From the NCBI GenBank assembly GCA_011742915.1, contig JAAQTN010000026.1:1-64000 (forward strand): 64,000 bases of DNA, in the 5' to 3' direction. The translations under genes and the position numbers were made by a program. Below, piece by piece: positions 8,754 through 17,652 of the stretch. The DNA comes from Billgrantia desiderata (GTDB taxonomy: Bacteria > Pseudomonadota > Gammaproteobacteria > Pseudomonadales > Halomonadaceae). Below the pieces are notes generated by a model that did no database searches, was not told where the DNA came from, and worked only from the letters and a program-made list of their open reading frames with translations. The number at the start of each line of letters is the position of its first letter. Position 1 is the first letter of the stretch.

Positions 8754-10129
8754 AGACCTTGTGCCACTCGTTCTCTTTCACGGCCGGCTTGCTGATCGCC
8801 CTCTTTCTGACAGCTCCGGTCATGGCTCAGTCCGAGCCGCTGACTACTCTGCGCGCCGAGCGTGAGGCCGCCGAGGCCCGCGACCAGGCGCGCCTGGCCG
8901 AGCTGCTGGAGGATCGGGGCGCCCTGGAAGCCGCGCTCGAGGAGGCCCGTGCCGCCCATGCGCAGGCCGAGACGCGCAATACTGAGCTACAGGCTGAGGC
9001 CGAGGTGCTGAGCCAATGGCAGGCCGAGCTCGAAGCGCGTCAGCAGGAGCAGGGAGACGACTTGGTGGCGATCCTGGCATCACTGCAGCGACACAGCGGT
9101 GAGCTGCGCGACAGCCTGGCCGATAGCTGGCTGGTCGTGCAGGGTGCGGGGCTGCCGTCGCGGTTCGACGATGCCGAGGTGCTCGAGCTCGCCCATCTCG
9201 AGGAGTTCGCCGACCGCCTGGTGGCGCTGACCGCCGATACCGCCCGGGTGGTTCGCTTCGAGGCGCCGGTGGCTGCTGCCGATGGTGTGATCGCGCCGCG
9301 TGAGGTGATCCGGCTGGGCGACTTCACTGCCTTCACCGAGGGACATCTGCTGCGTCGCGGTGCCGACGATCAGGCCCTGTCGGTAGTCGAGCGCACCCCG
9401 CGGGAAGTGGCCGCCAGCCTGGCCGCGTTCCATGCCGGTGAGTCGCGCTCGCTGACCTTCGACCCAACCCGTGGTCAGGTCATGGCGGCGCTGGCCCAGC
9501 GGCCGAGTCTGGTCGAACGCTTCCACCAGGGCGGGGCGGTCGGCTACGTGGTAGTGGGGCTCGGCGCTCTCGGCCTGCTGGTCGCCCTGCTGCAGTACGC
9601 TTACCTGCTTAAAGTGACGCTGGCCATGCGCCGCCAGCTGCGCGACCTCACGACGCTGCGCGAGGACAACCCGCTCGGGCGTGTGCTGCTGCGCTTCCGC
9701 GCACTGCGCGACGATCCCGTGCCGGAGGCGCTCGAGGCGCGCCTCGACGAAGCAGTGCTGGCCGAGCTGCCGCGCCTGGAGCGTGGCCAGCCGCTGGTCA
9801 AGCTGCTGGCGGCCGTGGCGCCGCTGCTGGGCCTGCTGGGTACCGTTACCGGCATGATCGTGACCTTCCAGGCGATCACCGTGTTCGGCACCGGCGACCC
9901 GCAGCTGATGGCCGGCGGCATCAGCCAAGCACTGGTGACCACGGTGCTGGGACTGATCACCGCCGTACCGCTGCTGTTCGCACACACCGCCCTGGCCGGT
10001 CGCAGCCGCCATCTGGCGGGCCTGGTCGAGGGGCAGGCCAGCGCCGCCCTGGCCGAGCAGCTCGAACAGCGCCCCCACGGACCCGATGTCGCGACCGGGA
10101 GCGCACGCCGCGATGCCGCCTTGGCTTGA
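8750..10129 (+). CDS. ttpC: TtpC-like MotA/TolQ/ExbB proton channel family protein
   Basis: A 459-residue protein starting at the ATGA overlap. It has a signal peptide (cleavage near VMA-QS, residue 25), a long periplasmic coiled-coil region (about 30-110), a transmembrane helix (GYVVVGLGALGLLVALLQYA), and a C-terminal MotA/TolQ/ExbB domain with LLAAVAPLLGLLGTVTGMI. The long periplasmic extension before an ExbB-like channel distinguishes TtpC from plain ExbB. In Vibrio TonB2 systems TtpC is required, with ExbB2 and ExbD2, for siderophore uptake. The next gene encodes a short ExbB, so both channel types are present as in that system. Confidence 0.87.
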   Translation: MKTLCHSFSFTAGLLIALFLTAPVMAQSEPLTTLRAEREAAEARDQARLAELLEDRGALEAALEEARAAHAQAETRNTELQAEAEVLSQWQAELEARQQEQGDDLVAILASLQRHSGELRDSLADSWLVVQGAGLPSRFDDAEVLELAHLEEFADRLVALTADTARVVRFEAPVAAADGVIAPREVIRLGDFTAFTEGHLLRRGADDQALSVVERTPREVAASLAAFHAGESRSLTFDPTRGQVMAALAQRPSLVERFHQGGAVGYVVVGLGALGLLVALLQYAYLLKVTLAMRRQLRDLTTLREDNPLGRVLLRFRALRDDPVPEALEARLDEAVLAELPRLERGQPLVKLLAAVAPLLGLLGTVTGMIVTFQAITVFGTGDPQLMAGGISQALVTTVLGLITAVPLLFAHTALAGRSRHLAGLVEGQASAALAEQLEQRPHGPDVATGSARRDAALA

Positions 10130-10661
10130 GACAGGGGGGCTTGAACCGCTCCAGCGCCTGGTCGAGGCCGGTGGCGTGGTGCTGGTGGTCATAGCCCTGG
10201 TGGCGATGCTGCTGTTCAGCCTGGCATTGGAGCGGGTGTGGTATTTCCGCCTCACCTACCGCCGGGCCAGACGCGCCCTTATTGCACGCTGGGCGGCGCG
10301 CCAGGACCACCTGAGCTGGAGCGCCCTGACCCTGCGCGAAGTCTGGGCGCGCGAGCTGATCGGACGCCTGCGCCGTCCGCTGCCGTGGCTCAAGCTGCTG
10401 GTGGCGCTGTGCCCGCTGCTGGGTCTGCTGGGCACCGTGACCGGCATGATCGCCGTGTTCGACAGCCTGGCGATGACCGATACCAGTCAGGCCCGCGCCA
10501 TGGCCGACGGCGTGGCCCGCGCAACCCTGCCGACTTTGACCGGCATGGCGGTGGCGGTGGTGGGGCTGCTGTTCACCAGCCGCCTCGAGCAGATCATTCG
10601 ACGCGAGGACCAGCGGCTGCATGACCGTCTGGCCCGCGCCGTGGAGGATACCGATGCGTAG
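10086..10661 (+). CDS. exbB: ExbB-type proton channel subunit of the TonB system
   Basis: A 191-residue membrane protein with a first helix at about 28-50 (GGVVLVVIALVAMLLFSLAL) and the MotA/TolQ/ExbB core LLVALCPLLGLLGTVTGMIAVFDSLA followed by LPTLTGMAVAVVGLLF. It partners ExbD to convert proton flow into movement of TonB. The listed ATG overlaps ttpC by 44 bases; a second ATG at 10113 (MPPWLETGG) is an equally possible start with a nearer hydrophobic segment. It ends inside the start of exbD, so all genes here are translationally linked. Confidence 0.87.
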   Translation: MSRPGAHAAMPPWLETGGLEPLQRLVEAGGVVLVVIALVAMLLFSLALERVWYFRLTYRRARRALIARWAARQDHLSWSALTLREVWARELIGRLRRPLPWLKLLVALCPLLGLLGTVTGMIAVFDSLAMTDTSQARAMADGVARATLPTLTGMAVAVVGLLFTSRLEQIIRREDQRLHDRLARAVEDTDA

Positions 10662-11061
10662 ACGCCGAATTGGCGCCGACGACGGCGAGGCCAGCGAGGT
10701 CAACCTGACCCCGATGCTGGACGTCGTCTTCATCATGCTGATCTTTTTCATCGTCACCACCAGTTTCATCAAGGAGAGCGGGGTGGAGATCGAACGGCCG
10801 GAGTCGAGCGCCGCCACACCGCGGCCCGATGCCCAGGTGATGGTCGCCATCACACCCGAAGGGGCGGTATGGGTCGATGGCCGAGCGGTGGATCTGCACC
10901 GCGTGGGTAACGAGGTGGCCGGACTGGTAAGCGAAGAGGGCTCGGTGGTGATCCAGGCCGACCGCGACTCCACCACCGGTTTGTTGATCGAGGTGATGGA
11001 CCGCATTCGCGAGGCCGGCGTGGAGCAGGTCGCAGTGGCAGCCAGCCGGAGCCGGTCGTGA
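10654..11061 (+). CDS. exbD: ExbD-type biopolymer transport protein
   Basis: A 135-residue protein starting at 10654 behind a GGAGG site, overlapping exbB by 8 bases. The cytoplasmic N-terminus is basic (MRRRRIGADD). The single membrane helix includes the conserved acidic residue in VNLTPMLDVVFIMLIFFIV, the proton-carrying aspartate of ExbD/TolR. The periplasmic part (about 45-135) has the usual ExbD/TolR beta-alpha pattern ending in QVAVAA. It works with ExbB and TtpC to energise TonB. Confidence 0.9.
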   Translation: MRRRRIGADDGEASEVNLTPMLDVVFIMLIFFIVTTSFIKESGVEIERPESSAATPRPDAQVMVAITPEGAVWVDGRAVDLHRVGNEVAGLVSEEGSVVIQADRDSTTGLLIEVMDRIREAGVEQVAVAASRSRS

Positions 11062-11825
11062 CGCGGATACCTCTCTCTTCGCTCGGCGGGGTGGCCCTGG
11101 CGTTGCTGCTGTTCTGGCTGTTGGCGCTGCTGGTGGCACCGCCGGAGGAGGAGTTCGACGTCGTCGACGTCAGCATGACCATGAGCATGGTCGAGGCGCT
11201 GGAGCCGGTGCTGGAGGAGACGATCGAGCCCAGTGCCGAGCCACCGCCCCCGCAAGTAGAGGCGACTCCACCTCCGCAGCCGGAGCCGCTGCCGCCGCTG
11301 GAGAGTTCGATCGCCATGCCGGAGCCGGAGCTGCCGCCGGAGCCGATGGAGCCGGTAGAGCTCGACGCCACGCTACCCGAGCTTGCCGAGGCGCAGCCCG
11401 AACCGCCGCCTGAGCCGAGGCCGGAACCGCGACCCCAGCCCGAGCCGGCGCCACAGCCGGCCCCCGAGCCAGCGCCTGCGCCACAGCCGGCCCCAGCGCC
11501 CAGCGCTGCGCAGGAGGGGCCGACCACCGAGCAGGCGGCGCCTGCCGAGTCGGGGCCGGTGGACGTGGGTGAAATAGCCCCGACCAGCCGCGTGCCGCCG
11601 GAATATCCATCACGCGCCCAGCGTCGAGGGCTGGAAGGGCATGTGGAGCTGCAGTTCCTGATCCGTCCCGACGGCAGCGTCGACCGTTCGTCGATCCGCG
11701 TGGTCGAGTCGCAGCCGCGTAACGTCTTCGATTCGGCTGCCGAGCAGGCCGTGGCGCGCTGGCAGTTCGAGCCGGCCAGCGGTGTGCGCCGGGCGCGGCA
11801 ACGTCTCGAGTTCCAGCTGAGGTAA
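11058..11825 (+). CDS. tonB: TonB-family energy transducer
   Basis: The GTG start overlaps the exbD stop (GTGA). The 255-residue protein has an N-terminal membrane anchor (LALLLFWLLALLVA, about residues 13-26). A very long proline/glutamate-rich span (about 52-155) with PEP and PQP repeats should form a rigid rod across the periplasm. The TonB C-terminal domain (about 175-255) contains PPEYPSRAQRRGLEGHVEL and carries the Tyr-Pro motif of the family. It should contact TonB boxes such as the one in the receptor at 1687-3783. The anchor is short, as in TonB2-class proteins. Confidence 0.9.
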   Translation: MTRIPLSSLGGVALALLLFWLLALLVAPPEEEFDVVDVSMTMSMVEALEPVLEETIEPSAEPPPPQVEATPPPQPEPLPPLESSIAMPEPELPPEPMEPVELDATLPELAEAQPEPPPEPRPEPRPQPEPAPQPAPEPAPAPQPAPAPSAAQEGPTTEQAAPAESGPVDVGEIAPTSRVPPEYPSRAQRRGLEGHVELQFLIRPDGSVDRSSIRVVESQPRNVFDSAAEQAVARWQFEPASGVRRARQRLEFQLR

Positions 11826-11829
11826 GGCC

Positions 11830-12909
11830 ATGAAGATGCGAGCCGCGATTCGCCTGATCGCCTGTATCGGTCTACTGCTGGCCGCCGCGGCGCAAGCCGA
11901 TGCGCCGGCACTCCCAGGCGATATCATCGCCGATCTGGAGCAGCTCCAGCGGCAGCTGCAGCAGGGCGAGCATGACAACGTGGCCGAGCGCGCACGCACA
12001 CAGGCGCAGCGTCTGGAAGATGGCAACACCGCCGACCGCTGGGCCGCTGCACTGTATCGCCAGCTGGCGGCGGGGGCAGAAGCCGGGGCAGGGCGCAGCG
12101 AATCCGCTGCCGATCAGCTGCGCCAGGCGCGGCGGGTGCAGGAGGCGCCGCTCTCTCAGCGCGACCGCTGGCTGCGCGAGGAGGCACGTTTGCGCTTGGC
12201 CTCGGGGCAGACCGAAGAGGCGGTGGCGCTGTGGCTCGACTGGCATGAACGCCACGCTGGCAGCAGCGAAGACCGCTGGCGTCTGGCGCGTGCCCTGGCG
12301 GAGCTGCAACGCTGGGAAGAGGCCGCGGGTTGGGTCGAGCGTGCGCTGGCGGACGACCCCGCTCCCGATGAGCGACGTCAGATGCTGGCTGCCAGCGTGT
12401 TCCAGCACGCCGGGCGCGGCGAAGAGGCCCTGGCAAGGCTGGAGGCTACCCTGGGGGCTGAGGCTCCGCCCGAGGCCTGGCGACGGGCGGCGGCACTGGC
12501 CCAGGGGTTGGGCGATGCCCAGCGCGCTGCGGCCATCTGGGAAGCCGGCTGGCGACTGGGAGTACTGAAGGGAGAGGCGGACTTTCGTCAGCGCATCGAG
12601 CTGCACCTGATTGCCGGCACGCCGGCCCGGGCTGCGGAATATCTCGAAGCGGCGCTGGCCGACGAGGTGCTGCCCGACACTCTGGACAATCGGCGCCTGC
12701 TGGCTCGCGCCTGGGAGCAGGCCCGCGACCGCGACCGGGCGCTGGATGCCTGGCGCGAGGTGGCGCAGCGCAGCAAGGCGGGCGGCGACTGGCAGCGCCT
12801 GGCGCTGCTGGCCAATGGCTGGGGGCGGCTCGAGCTGGCGCAGGAGGCGATGCAACAAGCCCGGCGCCGAGGGGCGGAAATCGATCCGCACTGGCTCTCG
12901 ACTCGCTAG
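11830..12909 (+). CDS. Exported TPR-repeat protein of the TonB2-type operon
   Basis: A 359-residue precursor with a signal peptide (cleavage near AQA-DA, residue 24) and helical repeats rich in Ala, Leu, Glu and Arg that fit TPR units, for example HAGRGEEALARLEATLGAEAP and the repeats around residues 100-330. It starts 4 bases after tonB with an AGGTAAGG site. TPR proteins in this position end TtpC-ExbB2-ExbD2-TonB2 operons in marine gammaproteobacteria and help iron-siderophore uptake, perhaps by organising the periplasmic complex. The final six codons form the left arm of a hairpin shared with the terminator. Confidence 0.8.
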   Translation: MKMRAAIRLIACIGLLLAAAAQADAPALPGDIIADLEQLQRQLQQGEHDNVAERARTQAQRLEDGNTADRWAAALYRQLAAGAEAGAGRSESAADQLRQARRVQEAPLSQRDRWLREEARLRLASGQTEEAVALWLDWHERHAGSSEDRWRLARALAELQRWEEAAGWVERALADDPAPDERRQMLAASVFQHAGRGEEALARLEATLGAEAPPEAWRRAAALAQGLGDAQRAAAIWEAGWRLGVLKGEADFRQRIELHLIAGTPARAAEYLEAALADEVLPDTLDNRRLLARAWEQARDRDRALDAWREVAQRSKAGGDWQRLALLANGWGRLELAQEAMQQARRRGAEIDPHWLSTR

Positions 12910-12926
12910 CAAGTCGAGAGCCAGTG
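12889..12926. terminator. Long perfect hairpin between convergent genes
   Basis: A perfect 15-base stem with an 8-base loop (CGCTAGCA) spans the TPR gene stop codon and lies 14 bases from the xthA stop. It has no T-run, but the stem works on both strands, so a bidirectional terminator or transcript-end stabiliser is likely. Confidence 0.6.
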
Positions 12927-12939
12927 GGTCAGGAGTGGC

Positions 12940-13773
12940 TCAGAGTGCGAACTCGGTCCACACCGGGGCGTGGTCGGAAGGGCGCTCCATGCCGCGCAGG
13001 TCATAGTCGATGCCGGCATCGCGCACGCGCTCGGCCAGCGGTGCCGTGACCAGGATATAGTCGATGCGCAGGCCGCGCCTGGGCTCGCGTTCGAAACCGC
13101 GGGAGCGGTAGTCGAACCAGCTGAAGCGGTCGTCCACCTCTGGATAACGCACCCGATAGCTGTCGCTGAGGCCCCACGCCTTGAGTGTGCCGAGCCACTC
13201 ACGTTCTATCGGCTGGAAGCTGGTCTTGCCCTCGCGCAGCCAGCGCTTGCGGTTGTCTTCGCCGATGCCGATGTCGATGTCCTCGGGAGAGATGTTGAAA
13301 TCCCCCATCACCACCAGCCGTTCGTCAGGGCGATGCCGCTCCCGCAGCAGCTCGATCAACTGCGCATAGAACTCGCGCTTGTTGGGAAACTTGGTGGGGT
13401 GGTCGACGTTCTCGCCCTGAGGGAAGTAGCCGTTCCACACGGTCAACGGCTCGCCGTCGGCGGTGCGCAGACGCACGCCGATCAGGCGACGCTGGGACTC
13501 CTCGCCGTCGCCCGGCAGGCCGAAGAAGACCTCTTCCGGCCCGTTCGGGCAGAGCGTCTTGTGGCACATGAGTGCGACGCCGTAGTGGCCCTTCTGGCCG
13601 TGGTAGTGGACGTGATAGCCCATCGCCTCGACCGCCTCGCGGGGAAACTCGTCGTCATGCACCTTGGTTTCCTGCAAGCCGATCACCAGCGGCTGGTGAG
13701 TGGCGATCAGTGCCTCAAGCTGATGCAGCCGGGCGCGCAGACCGTTGATGTTGAACGAGACAAGGCGTGTCAC
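12940..13773 (-). CDS. xthA: Exodeoxyribonuclease III (AP endonuclease)
   Basis: A 277-residue EEP-fold nuclease. It carries the catalytic set of the family: N in [11 protein letters not shown] in [13 protein letters not shown], the [12 protein letters not shown] motif and the terminal SDHAPVW histidine. It repairs abasic sites and 3-prime blocked ends in DNA. E. coli XthA has 268 residues and the same [10 protein letters not shown] ending. The start is GTG (13773), overlapping the stop of the upstream basic-protein gene by 4 bases (GTGA), behind a GAGGAG site. The two genes therefore form an operon. Confidence 0.93.
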   Translation of the reverse strand: MTRLVSFNINGLRARLHQLEALIATHQPLVIGLQETKVHDDEFPREAVEAMGYHVHYHGQKGHYGVALMCHKTLCPNGPEEVFFGLPGDGEESQRRLIGVRLRTADGEPLTVWNGYFPQGENVDHPTKFPNKREFYAQLIELLRERHRPDERLVVMGDFNISPEDIDIGIGEDNRKRWLREGKTSFQPIEREWLGTLKAWGLSDSYRVRYPEVDDRFSWFDYRSRGFEREPRRGLRIDYILVTAPLAERVRDAGIDYDLRGMERPSDHAPVWTEFAL

Positions 13774-14030
13774 TCGTCGTGCTCCTCGTGGGTCGTTGCA
13801 CTCTGTTCCGAGCTGGGAGTGGGGTGGATGGCGATGCCGCCGCCCTGCTCCTGACGGGCCAGCTTGCGTGCCGCCTGCAGCTTGCGCTGCTGGCGCTTCT
13901 TCTGAGTGAAGCGGCGCGACGAGGTCACCTGGTCGGGATTCTCGTGGCGCCACTTCTTGTAGTCCTTGCGCTTGCCGGTGCGGATGGTCACCTTGTCGGC
14001 CAGCGAGCGGGTCTTCTTGCGGCGGGTCAT
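13770..14030 (-). CDS. Small very basic protein of unknown function
   Basis: An 86-residue protein packed with Lys and Arg in its first two thirds ([37 protein letters not shown]) and acidic at the end (HEEHDE). I chose the ATG at 14030 because GGAG lies 9 bases upstream; another ATG five codons earlier lacks a ribosome site. It overlaps xthA by 4 bases, which suggests a nucleic-acid-associated role, but I do not recognise the family. It has no cysteine, membrane segment or known motif. Confidence 0.65.
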   Translation of the reverse strand: MTRRKKTRSLADKVTIRTGKRKDYKKWRHENPDQVTSSRRFTQKKRQQRKLQAARKLARQEQGGGIAIHPTPSSEQSATTHEEHDE

Positions 14031-14120
14031 CAGGCCTGGCTCCATGGGTGTCGAATGGCAGCATGAGCGTGCATTCTACCAGTCCGATGCAAGAGGCGCG
14101 CCCTCCTCGCCATAGGCTGG

Positions 14121-14126
14121 TACAAT
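14121..14126 (+). promoter_or_regulatory. Extended -10 element for rhlB-dinG
   Basis: TGGTACAAT is an extended -10 (TGn plus TACAAT) 51 bases upstream of the helicase start. No good -35 is seen, which is usual for extended -10 promoters. Confidence 0.35.
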
Positions 14127-14176
14127 ATGCGGCTGTACGAAGTTCACCCCATTGCTACGGACAAGACATACAGCCT

Positions 14177-15451
14177 ATGAGCGAGTCGGAACAGACCACA
14201 GCCCCGGCCGAGAACCGCAAGCCCAAGCGTCGTCGTCGCAAGCCGCGTCGCAGCCAGTCGAACTGGGACCTGCGCCAGTTTCAGGTGCCTGCCGTCGCGG
14301 GCAAGTGGCGCTTTCACGACTTCGATCTGCCGCTGCCGCTGATGCGCGCCATTCATGCCCTGGGCTTCGAGTACTGCACGCCGATCCAGGCCGAAGCGCT
14401 GACCCATACCCTGTTGGGTGGCGACGTGGTGGGCAAGGCCCAGACCGGCACCGGCAAGACCGCTGCCTTCCTGATCTCGATCCTGGCCTACTTCCTCGAG
14501 GAGGAGGTGCCGGATGGGCAGAAGCCCGGTGCACCGCGTGCGCTGATCGTGGCGCCGACCCGTGAGCTGGCGCTGCAGATCGAGAAGGACGCCAAGGCAC
14601 TGGCGCGTTTCACCGACCTCAACGTGGCCAGCGTGGTCGGCGGCATGGACTACCAGAAGCAGCGCGAGCACCTGGGCAAGAAGCTCGACATCCTGGTGGC
14701 CACTCCCGGTCGCCTGCTCGACTTCCACGAGAAACGCGACGTCGATCTCACCCAGGTCGAGATCCTGGTGCTCGACGAGGCCGATCGCATGCTGTCGATG
14801 GGCTTCATTCCCGACGTCAAGCGCATCATTCGCCACACGCCGAAGAAGGAAGAGCGTCAGACCTTCCTCTTCTCGGCCACCTTCTCCGAGGACATCCTCA
14901 ACCTGGCCAGCCAGTGGACCCACCAGCCGACCCACGTCGAGATCGAGGTCACGGTGGACAACAAGGCCAACATCGATCAGCGCGTCTACATGGTCAGCGA
15001 CGACGACAAGCAGCGCCTGCTGATCAACTTGTTGAAGCAGGAGAGCTTCGACCGGGTGATGGTGTTCGGCAATCGTCGCGACCTGGTGCGCAAGCTCGAG
15101 GGCCTGCTCAAGAAGGCCGATATCAACGTGGCCATGCTCTCCGGCGACGTGCCGCAGAATCAGCGCATCAAGACCCTGGAGCGCTTCCGCGAGGGCGAGG
15201 TGCAGGTACTGGTAGCCACCGACGTGGCTGGCCGCGGCATCCACATCGAGGATGTCAGCCACGTGATCAACTACACCCTGCCGGAAGACCCGGAGGATTA
15301 CGTCCACCGCATCGGCCGTACCGGCCGTGCCGGGGCCACCGGGGTGTCGATCAGCTTCGTCGGCGAAGAGGATGCCTTCTCGCTGCCGGAGATCGAGCGC
15401 TACATCCAGGACAAGCTGCCCTGCGAGCACCCGCCCGAGGGGCTGCTGTAA
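14177..15451 (+). CDS. rhlB: DEAD-box RNA helicase, RhlB type
   Basis: A 424-residue helicase. All core motifs are present: Q motif region ([10 protein letters not shown]), Walker [49 protein letters not shown] and [10 protein letters not shown]. The N-terminus is a basic tail ([13 protein letters not shown]) that may bind RNA. RhlB unwinds RNA and in E. coli joins the RNase E degradosome. The start (MSESEQ) is chosen over longer forms because the helicase tail begins here, although no strong ribosome site is seen. dinG starts 5 bases after its stop, so both are co-transcribed. Confidence 0.87.
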   Translation: MSESEQTTAPAENRKPKRRRRKPRRSQSNWDLRQFQVPAVAGKWRFHDFDLPLPLMRAIHALGFEYCTPIQAEALTHTLLGGDVVGKAQTGTGKTAAFLISILAYFLEEEVPDGQKPGAPRALIVAPTRELALQIEKDAKALARFTDLNVASVVGGMDYQKQREHLGKKLDILVATPGRLLDFHEKRDVDLTQVEILVLDEADRMLSMGFIPDVKRIIRHTPKKEERQTFLFSATFSEDILNLASQWTHQPTHVEIEVTVDNKANIDQRVYMVSDDDKQRLLINLLKQESFDRVMVFGNRRDLVRKLEGLLKKADINVAMLSGDVPQNQRIKTLERFREGEVQVLVATDVAGRGIHIEDVSHVINYTLPEDPEDYVHRIGRTGRAGATGVSISFVGEEDAFSLPEIERYIQDKLPCEHPPEGLL

Positions 15452-15456
15452 CGGCC

Positions 15457-17589
15457 ATGCTGGACGAGGCCCTCAAGGGCGAGATACAGGCCGCCTACCG
15501 TCGCGTGCTGGAGGCCCAGGGGCTGACGCCACGCTACGGCCAGCGGCTGATGATCGCCGAGATCGCCCGTACGCTGGGCGGCATCGAGGCCGACGACGCC
15601 GGTAAGCGGCACTCCGACGAGCACGTTTGCGTGCTCGAGGCGGGCACCGGCACCGGCAAGACCCTGGCCTACCTGCTGGCGGCGCTGCCGGTGGCCAAGG
15701 CCAAGGGCAAGCGCCTGGTGGTGGCTACGGCCACCATCGCCCTGCAGGAGCAGGTGTTGCTGCAGGATCTGCCCACCCTCAAGGCCCACAGCGGCCTCGA
15801 CTTCGACTACGCCCTGGCCAAGGGGCGCGGTCGCTACCTCTGCCTGACGCGCCTGGAGCAGGCCCTCGACGGGGTCGAGGACAACCCCACCCTGTCGCTG
15901 TTCGAGCAGAGTCTGGCCCAGGGCGCTGGCGATCACTTCCAGGCGCTGGTGCAGGAGATGGCCGAGGCCTACGGTAGCGGTCGCTGGGAGGGGGATCGCG
16001 AGAGCTGGCCGGTGGCCATCGACGATGGCGACTGGCGGCGGCTGACCATCGACCATCGCCAGTGCACCAATCGCCGCTGCGGTCATTTCGCCGCCTGCGC
16101 CTTCTTCCGTGCCCGCCGCGACCTCGAGAGTGCCGACATCATCGTCGCCAACCACGACCTGGTGCTGGCCGACCTGTCGCTGGGCGGCGGTGTGGTGCTG
16201 CCGCCACCCGGCGACTGCATCTACGTCTTCGACGAAGGCCACCATCTGCCGGACAAGGCGTTGAACCACTTCGCCCACCGCGTGGGCGTCAACGGTACGC
16301 TGCGCTGGCTGGGCAACCTGAAGAAATCCCTGACCGAACTCAACCAGGCGCTGGCGATACAGCCGACCCTGGCGCGGCTGCTGGCCGGCCTGCCGGAAAC
16401 CATCGCCGCGCTGGAGCCGCGTCTGGGCGAGGCCTATTCCCTGGGCCATCAGCTGGCCGGACGGCAACATGGGCTCGCGGAAGACGAGGAGAATCATCAG
16501 TTTCGCTTCGAGATGGGGCGCGTTCCCGAGGCGCTGCGCGAGCATGCCGGCAGCTTGCTGGTGGGCTTCGCCGAACTCTCACGCACGCTGGAAACCATGA
16601 GCGACATCCTGCGTGAGAGCCTCGACCCCGACAAGCACACCGGGCTCGAACGCGAGCAGGCCGAGGCGTGGCTGCCGCTGCTGGCGCTGTTGCACGGCCG
16701 CGCGCTGGAGGCCCACGGGCTGTGGGAGGCGTATGCCGAAACCGACATGGAAGGCGAGGCGCCGAAAGCGCGCTGGCTGACGCTGGAGCGCTTCGGTAGC
16801 GAACCCGAGCTGGTGTTCTCGGCAAGCCCCGTGTCGGCGGCGCCGACTTTGGCCAAGAGCCTGTGGGGCAGCTGCTTCGGTGCGGTGGTGACCTCGGCCA
16901 CGCTGACCGCGCTGGGTCGCTTCGAGCGCCTGCAGGAGCGTGCCGGGCTGGCCAATCGCTACCGCTATCAGCGCCTGCCGAGCCCCTTCGATTATTCCCG
17001 TGCGGTGCTCAGCGTGCCGCGTCAGGCCGTGGACCCCGGCGACCGCGATGCCCACGAGCGGGCCATCGTCGATTTCGTCAGCGGGCTGGGCGACAAGGAG
17101 GCCGTGCTGATGCTGTTCTCGTCGCGAGCGCAGCTGCGCGCGGTGGAAAAGGCGCTGCCGGCGAAGTGGCGCGAGCGGGTATTGGCGCAGGACCGCTTGC
17201 CCAAGCGCGAGCTCATCGAGCGCCATCGGGCGCGGGTGGATGGCGGCGAGGGCAGCGTGATCTTCGGTCTGGCGAGCTTCGCCGAGGGCATCGATCTGCC
17301 CGGCGACTATCTCACCCATGTGGTGATCACGCGGCTGCCGTTCGCCGTGCCCGACGATCCGGTGGGGGCGACTCTGGCAGAATGGATCGAGAGCCGGGGC
17401 GGCAATCCCTTCATGCGCATCAGCGTGCCCGATGCCTCGATCAAACTGGTACAGGCCTGTGGCCGGCTGATCCGCAAGGAGGCCGATCAGGGGCGCATCA
17501 CGCTGCTCGACCGACGCGTGCTCACGCGGCGCTACGGCCAGGCGCTGCTCGATGCGCTGCCGCCGTTCAGGAGAGAGATCGACGGGTAG
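15457..17589 (+). CDS. dinG: ATP-dependent DNA helicase DinG (Fe-S, XPD family)
   Basis: A 710-residue superfamily 2 helicase, close to the 716 of E. coli DinG. The Walker A motif is EAGTGTGKTLAYL and motif II is the DEGH box (VFDEGHHLPD). Four cysteines in GRYLCLTRLEQ and QCTNRRCGHFAACAFF form the iron-sulfur site between motifs I and II. C-terminal motifs include FGLASFAEGIDLPGDYL and QACGRLIRKEADQGRI. DinG unwinds DNA with a 5-prime overhang and resolves R-loops and G-quadruplexes. It follows the RNA helicase by only 5 bases. No LexA box is seen upstream, so SOS control would be absent or indirect. Confidence 0.92.
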   Translation: MLDEALKGEIQAAYRRVLEAQGLTPRYGQRLMIAEIARTLGGIEADDAGKRHSDEHVCVLEAGTGTGKTLAYLLAALPVAKAKGKRLVVATATIALQEQVLLQDLPTLKAHSGLDFDYALAKGRGRYLCLTRLEQALDGVEDNPTLSLFEQSLAQGAGDHFQALVQEMAEAYGSGRWEGDRESWPVAIDDGDWRRLTIDHRQCTNRRCGHFAACAFFRARRDLESADIIVANHDLVLADLSLGGGVVLPPPGDCIYVFDEGHHLPDKALNHFAHRVGVNGTLRWLGNLKKSLTELNQALAIQPTLARLLAGLPETIAALEPRLGEAYSLGHQLAGRQHGLAEDEENHQFRFEMGRVPEALREHAGSLLVGFAELSRTLETMSDILRESLDPDKHTGLEREQAEAWLPLLALLHGRALEAHGLWEAYAETDMEGEAPKARWLTLERFGSEPELVFSASPVSAAPTLAKSLWGSCFGAVVTSATLTALGRFERLQERAGLANRYRYQRLPSPFDYSRAVLSVPRQAVDPGDRDAHERAIVDFVSGLGDKEAVLMLFSSRAQLRAVEKALPAKWRERVLAQDRLPKRELIERHRARVDGGEGSVIFGLASFAEGIDLPGDYLTHVVITRLPFAVPDDPVGATLAEWIESRGGNPFMRISVPDASIKLVQACGRLIRKEADQGRITLLDRRVLTRRYGQALLDALPPFRREIDG

Positions 17590-17598
17590 GGCCCCAAC

Positions 17599-17627
17599 GA
17601 GAAGGGCCCGCAGTGCGAGCCCTTCTC
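17599..17627. terminator. Bidirectional hairpin between dinG and the DAHP synthase gene
   Basis: GAGAAGGGC and GCCCTTCTC form a perfect 9-base stem with an 11-base loop, between convergent stops 10 and 26 bases away. It has no strong T-run. Confidence 0.6.
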
Positions 17628-17652
17628 TGTCGTGCTGCTTGTGTCGCGGCTG

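Noticed and set aside
14144..15430. A 428-codon minus-strand frame inside rhlB
   Set aside because: It is the exact antisense of helicase motifs; long antisense frames are expected at high G+C.
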